From Stichopus chloronotus (Eukaryota > Echinodermata > Holothuroidea > Aspidochirotida > Stichopodidae): 64,000 nucleotides of DNA. Each line of letters starts with the position of its first letter. The stretch's first letter is position 1. The translations under genes and the position numbers were made by a program. The stretch lies in assembly GCA_021234535.1 (NCBI GenBank), contig CM037841.1, positions 12,730,825 through 12,794,824 of the forward strand, in the 5' to 3' direction. Under the pieces are notes generated by a model. The model had not been told where the DNA came from. It saw only the letters and a list, made by a program, of their open reading frames with translations, and did not search any database. Below, piece by piece: positions 58,386 to 64,000 of this stretch.

Positions 58386-61300
58386 CTGAACCAAAGCAAC
58401 GGTAGAAAAAATAATATCATCTCTCTCAGGAATAAACAGAGAACACTCAGTGTGAACAATTACATTCACATTAGATAACTGTCAATTCTAAATTGATCAA
58501 TTTCATTCCCCCTGGCTAAGAAGGCATGTGGGAGCAAGAAAAGGGGGGGTGGAGTATGAGGATTGTTATCAGGGTTGGGTCTTGACCTCTACACTGTACC
58601 AAGATCATTCACATATATATATACATGATGATGATATGACACACAATGAAATGTGTGGTAAGTTTTATGGTATTAACACAGAAGATTAACTCACAGGAGA
58701 TTGATTGATGTTCAATGAACCTCATTTTAATCACTGCCTCTGCATTGCGACAAATGGCACAATAATACTGTCTCAAAGAGAGAAAGGTAAAAAGGGATGT
58801 GGTGGTAGGATGAAGACAATCAAATACAGTATCACGTGAAGGGTTCTACTTACTTTCACCTACTCTAACCAGCAGTTGTAAACATTCCTCCAGGTAACCA
58901 GATATGATGAGTTGATTGGCTAAATCCTCATAGCATTGTTGCCAGACCTGGGTTTTTACTGTTTTGTCCCAAAAATAATGATCCCATTTATTATTCTGGA
59001 GAGCTAAAAGAAGTTTGTGAGAGATAAAAGTGTTCTTTGTCCTCAGGCAGCACTGCACGAGGCAGCAGAAGCTGTTGAAGGGACATCGTCCAACCACCTT
59101 CTCCAATGAGAGGTTGACGAAGACTGTGAGTATGGATTCACACTCCATCTGAAAGATGGTTTCCAACACATGGCAGGCAAAGTCGACAGCTTTCTTTCTC
59201 CACATAGCCAGGAATAGCTCTTTACCAACAGAGACCAGATAGATGAATCCATCCTTGTCCAATACTATCAAGAACAAGCAAACCACGTGTGGTATCAGAA
59301 CTATGCAAACAATGTCACACTCTCAATGCCTTACTTATGATTGCCTTTTGTCTCTCTGGCCTTCTTCTGGATGATTTAATCCATCTACTGTTCTACACAT
59401 AGCTCACAACTACAACAACAACAGAACAAACACTGCAAGTGACATATGATACAGACGCCACTGGGTTACTGTTTGGCTGGCTACTGCAGCTTTGAGCAAT
59501 CACAGCCACAGTTTGATGACTGCTGTGTCCAACGATGTAAACAGTAATACTGTTTTGGAAGAACGTCAAGATGATGGTCATCACAAACGATGGTACTCTG
59601 TGTCGAGAAGTTACCTCAATGACATAAAACAATGGTATCCGTGTGTAAAGAATTATGACTTCGATGTCATAAACAATTGACCTCTGTGCAGAGAATGTCA
59701 ATGACCAAGTTATAAACAATGGTACTGTGTGTATAGATGTCAACTTCCGTAACATTAACAGGGGTACTGTGTGCAAAGAATGTCAATGCCAAAGTTATAA
59801 GCGATGCTTTTGTGCACAAAAAATGTCAACTCCAGTGTCATAAACAATGGTTTTGTGTGCAAAAATGTCAACCCCAATCACATAAACAATGGTACTGTGT
59901 GCAAAGAATGACAACTCCAAAGACACAATGGTATAGTGTGCACAAAATGTAAATGCCAGTCATAAACAATGGTACTGTGTGCAAAAATGACCACCCACTG
60001 TCATGAACAATGGCACTGTATGCACAATATAAACAACTCCACAGACATACACAATACACAAAAACAAGGAAAAGTTACCATTTTCTCCACTGATGTAATC
60101 CACAAAGTCCCGATACATCACATGAGGCTTTGATGGTGAGACGCTGATGGTTCCGGTTGAGAAGCAAGCTTGGATCTCTGTCTCAGCCAAATAAATCCTG
60201 TCAGTTTTGTAGATTGTCAGGAACAGTTCAGCTAGTGTCTTTACATCTTTAGCTTTCTGCAATGTACAAAGATGGGGAGGTTATAACTTTATGGGTTTTA
60301 TAATTTGCTTTAATTTTCTTCTTTGGTAACGGATGAAAATGAATTGGTTTGATGTTTTGGGCCATACATCACCGGCTACATTCAAATGACAAGGCTTCGA
60401 AGGGATAACTGTGCTGTCTACATGCACTATTACACCAGAGTTTATATACCGTAAAGAAGAGTTAGTTGTGAACGTCTTACATAACTTTTTGCACTTCCTT
60501 TTTTCAAATCAGGTATAAGCATATCTCCCTAAGGGTTTTGTAACAAAAAAAATTTGCCAATGGGAAATTCAGTCAGAAAACACCCCAGTAGAGTGAAAAT
60601 TTTTTTTTCGTTTTTCCTATGTTGACACACCCCACAGATAATATTCACGAACATGTGCTTTTTGTCTCTCACATAGCTTGTACATAGAATGTTGATGGGT
60701 GAAAGGTCATCAATATTAACTTAACTCTACAGCTAAACATTGATGACATTTAAAAACTGATGACATTAAACCAACAATAATCCAAATGCAAAGCTAGGCA
60801 GAGGCATAAAACACTGTAATCACTGAACTTTATCATTACTACTGAAGACCTAACCCAAGAATGAAATAGTGTGGACAAATTGATCAGTACATGTCACTAA
60901 TCAATTTTTGAATTGGTAAACAGTCCCTTTTGAGTCATTTAGTCATTAAGATTAAATTATAGAAAAATTACAAACAAAAGAAAAATGAAACACTATGGAA
61001 ATAATTTTGCAATCCATGCAAAGAAGTTACCTGTACAGTATCAGATATCGCTAATCTTGTTCCGGTAAAGGATTTGGTGGGACAGCTCTTTTCAGCTTCA
61101 AGGTTGCATACGATATCGTCATCATTACCATGGCTTTCTACCAGGTCATCATCAACATTGTTTACAGACCTAGACGAGAAAAATTAGAGAAGTGCCTATA
61201 ACACCATAGCCACACGTAGTTTCCTAATTTCTATCATGACTTCCTTTTATTTCAAATAATTCTGGTGTTATAATGAATGCACCAAGAATACCAATGCACT

Positions 61301-63622
61301 GGATGTAAGGAAAGCTATCATGAATACTATAATATGCTAATACATTATCAAGCCATTCACCCCTCCCCTTTCTTTGCCAATCCACCCTCCCCCTACTAAA
61401 CCTCTTTTCTTTGTCAAATCCACTCTGTCACATTTGTCAAATCCTTGCTCTCATAACATAGCTTTTGAAAAGACCATACAACAATTAAATTGTACTACAA
61501 ATAATCCAACAAAACCTCTGTTATGTAACAAAGAAGAGCCTACAATTCATCTCTGGGTTCCTGTTAAACACCAAAAACACCCATTCACATTTCCCAACAC
61601 TAACACACACAGTCACTTGCTCCCCACCCATGAGACCAACACACCCATTCACATCCAGTGACACTAACACACACAGTCACCTTCTCCCCACCCATGGGAC
61701 CAATACACAGATTCACATCCCCTGACACTAACACACACCACACACAGTCACCTTCTCCCCACCCATGGGACCAATACACAGATTCACATCCCCTGACACT
61801 AACACACACCACACACAGTCATCTTCTCCCCACCCATGGGACCAATACACAGATTCACATCCCCTGACACTAACACACAGTCACCTGCTCCCCACCGATG
61901 GGACCAACACATCCATTCACATCCCCTGACACTAACACACACAGTCATCTTCTCCCCATCGATGGGATCAACACATCCCCTGACACTAACACACACAGTC
62001 ATCTTCTCCCCATCGATGGGATCAACACATCCCCTGACACTAACACACACAGTCACCTTCTCCCCATCGATGGGATCAACACGTCCCCTGACACTAACAC
62101 ACACAGTCATCTTCTCCCCATCGATGGGATCAACACATCCCCTGACACTAACACACACAGTCATCTTCTCCCCATCGATGGGATCAACACATCCCCTGAC
62201 ACTAACACACACAGTCATCTTCTCCCCATCGAAGGGATCAACACATCCCCTGACACTAACACACACAGTCACCTGCTCCCCACCGATGGGATCAACACAT
62301 CCCCTGACACTAACACACACAGTCATCTTCTCCCCATCGATGGGATCAACACATCCCCTGACACTTACACACACAGTCATCTTCTCCCCATCGAAGGGAT
62401 CAACACATCCCCTGACACTAACACACACAGTCATCTTCTCCCCATCGATGGGATCAACACATCCCCTGACACTTACACACACAGTCATCTTCTCCCCATC
62501 GAAGGGATCAACACATCCCCTGACACTTACACACACAGTCATCTTCTCCCCATCGAAGGGATCAACACATCCCCTGACACTAACACACACAGTCACCTGC
62601 TCCCCACCGATGGGACCAACACACACATTCGCATCTGATGACACTGACACATTCATTTACTACCCATGAGACTAACAAAGCCATTCATTGTGATACCAAA
62701 ACATCAATTTACTCCTCTCCTATCAACATCTCTTTCATTCTATATTATTATTAACTTCATACGAAGCATAATATAGATATCATAAAAAAGAAGCTCCTTA
62801 CAAAAGTGAGGGCTGGATGTTTGGGTCAGAGATTTGAGATACAGCTAAACATTCTTCAATTGGATCAAGTTGATGAAACCTGCCCTTCATCCGAAGTATT
62901 TCAACACAATCATCCGGGTACGGAGATAACTCCAAACACTTCTTAACTCTGTCATATATATTGGCTGGCAGTTCCATGTTAATTTTATCAAGCTGATGGA
63001 GAACAGAGAGTAGAGGTGGTGAAGAGGCAGGCAGTGATGAGAAAGAGAGAAAGAAAAATTATGATAAATGAAAGGAGAAGGTGGAGAAAGATACTAAGGA
63101 AAATATTTGCTAACTTTTATTTCAGTATACACATTTATCTGGAAGTCTAGACTTTCACTCAATTTCTAGCTTCAATGAAGCATAATCCCTGCTACAACGG
63201 TAGTTGAAGCCGGCAGTAGCATCACACTTCTTACAAAGGTAGTAGAGCCATGTACTAACATCATACCTGCTGCAAAGGTGGTTGAGGCAGGTACTAGCAT
63301 CATCCCTGGTACAAACCAGGTAACTGAAGCGGGTAAATTTCAACATTTCCAGATAAGTGTATTGCGTACAATCTTCATTATGTATTTAACTTCATGAACA
63401 CATAAGCATATAGAGTGTGGTTTTTCATTCAGTTTGTTGTTCACTTTCAGAAACAAAATTTTCAAAGAGAAGTCAAACATATCAAACTTTCAATGAAATA
63501 CAAGCATAGATAGGAATTTTAAAACAGTATCATACCTTTCTCATAATCTGCAGCAATTCTTCATGGTGATTATTTAATGCATGGTACTTAAATAAGACAT
63601 TTTCTAGGGAACTTAGGCTTGG
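57688..63622 (-). CDS. C-terminal six exons of a large helical protein, possibly TOPAZ1-like (partial)
   Basis: Six minus-strand exons (63536-63622, 62802-62992, 61031-61169, 60079-60256, 58854-59264, 57688-58385) join in perfect phase into 567 codons plus a stop, with GT/AG at each junction. The upstream part lies outside the window. The product is mostly alpha-helical, with helix-hairpin spacing like PPR/TPR-type solenoids, e.g. LANQLIISGYLEECLQLLVRVGES and ARDIYLEGLQEGAY, and a Lys/Arg-rich tail. The C-terminal half, with ARDIYLEG...GAYL...VSYSPEEIYLVLCEYF, recalls the C-terminal domain of TOPAZ1, a germ-cell protein with a PAZ-like region. That resemblance is from memory and weak; other helical-repeat proteins are possible. 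No disabling mutation is seen. It is convergent with FNTA. Confidence 0.85.
58854..59264 (-). CDS. Minus-strand gene, exon 5 of those visible
   Basis: 411 bp. Cys-rich helical segment (DFACHVLETIFQMECESI, FNSFCCLVQCCLR) followed by KWDHYFWDKTVK. Acceptor TTCTTGATAG, donor GAAA|GTAAGT. Confidence 0.85.
59540..60060. repeat. ~42-bp degenerate minisatellite in an intron
   Basis: Repeated CATAAACAATGGTACTGTGTGCAAA plus a variable 15-20 bp containing ATGTCAA; about ten diverged units, cleanest at 59835-60010. It lies in the intron between exons 60079-60256 and 58854-59264. Confidence 0.8.
60079..60256 (-). CDS. Minus-strand gene, exon 4 of those visible
   Basis: 178 bp, starts AKDVKTLAELFLTIYKTDR after the first Lys and ends in phase 1 at AATG|GTAACT. 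The frame reads through into the intron up to 59960, but the donor and phase favour splicing. Confidence 0.8.
61031..61169 (-). CDS. Minus-strand gene, exon 3 of those visible
   Basis: 139 bp, Asp-rich linker (NNVDDDLVESHGNDDDIV) with no helical repeat, likely a disordered spacer. Acceptor CTCGTCTAG, donor ACAG|GTAACT. Confidence 0.75.
61575..62645. repeat. 54-bp minisatellite in an intron
   Basis: About fourteen 54-bp units of the form CATCCCCTGACACTAACACA followed by CACAGTCATCTTCTCC and CCATCGATGGGATCAACA, at 61915-62640. They are preceded by three or four longer units (about 60-75 bp) with CACCCATGGGACC at 61575-61910. The period is a multiple of three, so frames of 246-285 codons are open on both strands; these are not genes. 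Strand asymmetry is strong: the plus strand is C/A-rich. Confidence 0.95.
62802..62992 (-). CDS. Minus-strand gene, exon 2 of those visible
   Basis: 191 bp, phase 0 in and phase 2 out. Contains LPANIYDRVKKCLELSPYPDD and DPIEECLAVSQI. Donor TTTT|GTAAGG. Confidence 0.8.
63170..63345. repeat. ~42-45-bp degenerate repeat
   Basis: Four loosely similar units around GCATCATCCCTGCTACAA and GGTAGTTGAAGC, in the intron between the first two visible exons of the minus-strand gene. Confidence 0.6.
63536..63622 (-). CDS. Minus-strand gene, first exon in window
   Basis: 29 codons in phase 0 at both ends, beginning PSLSSLENVLFKYHALNNHH. Acceptor TTTCACAG (AG at 63623-63624), donor AAAG|GTATGA. Further upstream exons are outside the window or not visible in 63625-64000. 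Confidence 0.75.
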
Positions 63623-63624
63623 CT

Positions 63625-64000
63625 GTGAAAGTAATTTGAACAAAAAGATTGGAGTGTGAATTATCTATCACAGGTCTATATGATAATTATTTCCAAGATA
63701 GAAATGCACTAATTAAATTGGGAAATTGAACTAAATCTGTCAACTTAAAGGGGTTCATTCAGTTGGTTCACAAAATATATGATACTTTGTCACACCTGAT
63801 GTTGAGTGTTACTCATATGCTGATGGCAAATGGTCAAACTAAGAGATTCTGAACATCTGACACACAACTGAAGCAACAATGATATGGTTACTAATGATCA
63901 AAACCATCTATTGAAAATCTGTGACCAGACACAGTGTACCACAACACATTTTCACATTTTCAGGAAAACTAGAGATAAATACAAGATTTATGAGGTTAAT
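63625..64000. other. Probable intron of the minus-strand gene
   Basis: Nothing coding is visible; the gene's upstream exons must lie beyond the right edge. Confidence 0.45.

Noticed and set aside
61799..62656. 285-codon minus frame with 18-residue repeats, and plus frames of 246 and 277 codons
   Set aside because: All are by-products of the 54-bp intronic minisatellite and overlap on both strands.

Overview
This is eukaryotic, animal nuclear DNA. The evidence is spliced genes with GT/AG introns, long AT-rich introns full of retroelement debris, and many mini- and microsatellites. The clearest gene, farnesyltransferase alpha (FNTA), is animal-like. The frequent word TAGGCCTA, the mix of CR1/L2-type LINEs, Penelope-like elements and an adenain-encoding element, and the large AT-rich introns suggest a marine invertebrate, perhaps an echinoderm or other invertebrate deuterostome. 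That placement is an inference, not a demonstration.

Layout. 1-3.9 kb: no recognised gene; a 45-bp minisatellite, one copy of a dispersed repeat whose partner lies 38 kb away, and a compact TATA-driven candidate first exon at 2.36-2.44 kb. 3.9-5.8 kb: an old insertion of a virus-like (Polinton/Maverick- or adintovirus-like) element, with a PC4-type single-stranded-DNA-binding protein behind a strong TATA box, a Cys/His-motif protein, and on the opposite strand a broken adenain-type cysteine protease. 5.76-6.22 kb: a direct repeat. 6.29-10.15 kb: a 180-bp satellite array of about 21.5 units. 10.37-28.3 kb: phase-compatible exons of one or two unrecognised genes, inside sequence holding a 28-bp perfect palindrome, a LINE tail, a 21-bp minisatellite and a second TATA/Inr first-exon candidate. 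29.8-32.5 kb: two LINE fragments lying head to head. 35.78-49.05 kb: a complete seven-exon FNTA gene on the plus strand, with a Penelope-like relic in intron 1 and several minisatellites in its introns, including one carrying nuclear-receptor half-sites. 49.05-57.7 kb: intergenic, with a 412-bp non-autonomous DNA transposon that still has its target-site duplication. 57.69-63.62 kb: the last six exons (567 codons) of a minus-strand gene that runs off the window and is tentatively TOPAZ1-like.

Gene relationships. FNTA and the TOPAZ1-like gene converge tail to tail about 8.6 kb apart; nothing suggests a shared pathway. The most unusual locus is the PC4-like gene, the Cys/His ORF and the split adenain protease, followed by the satellite array.
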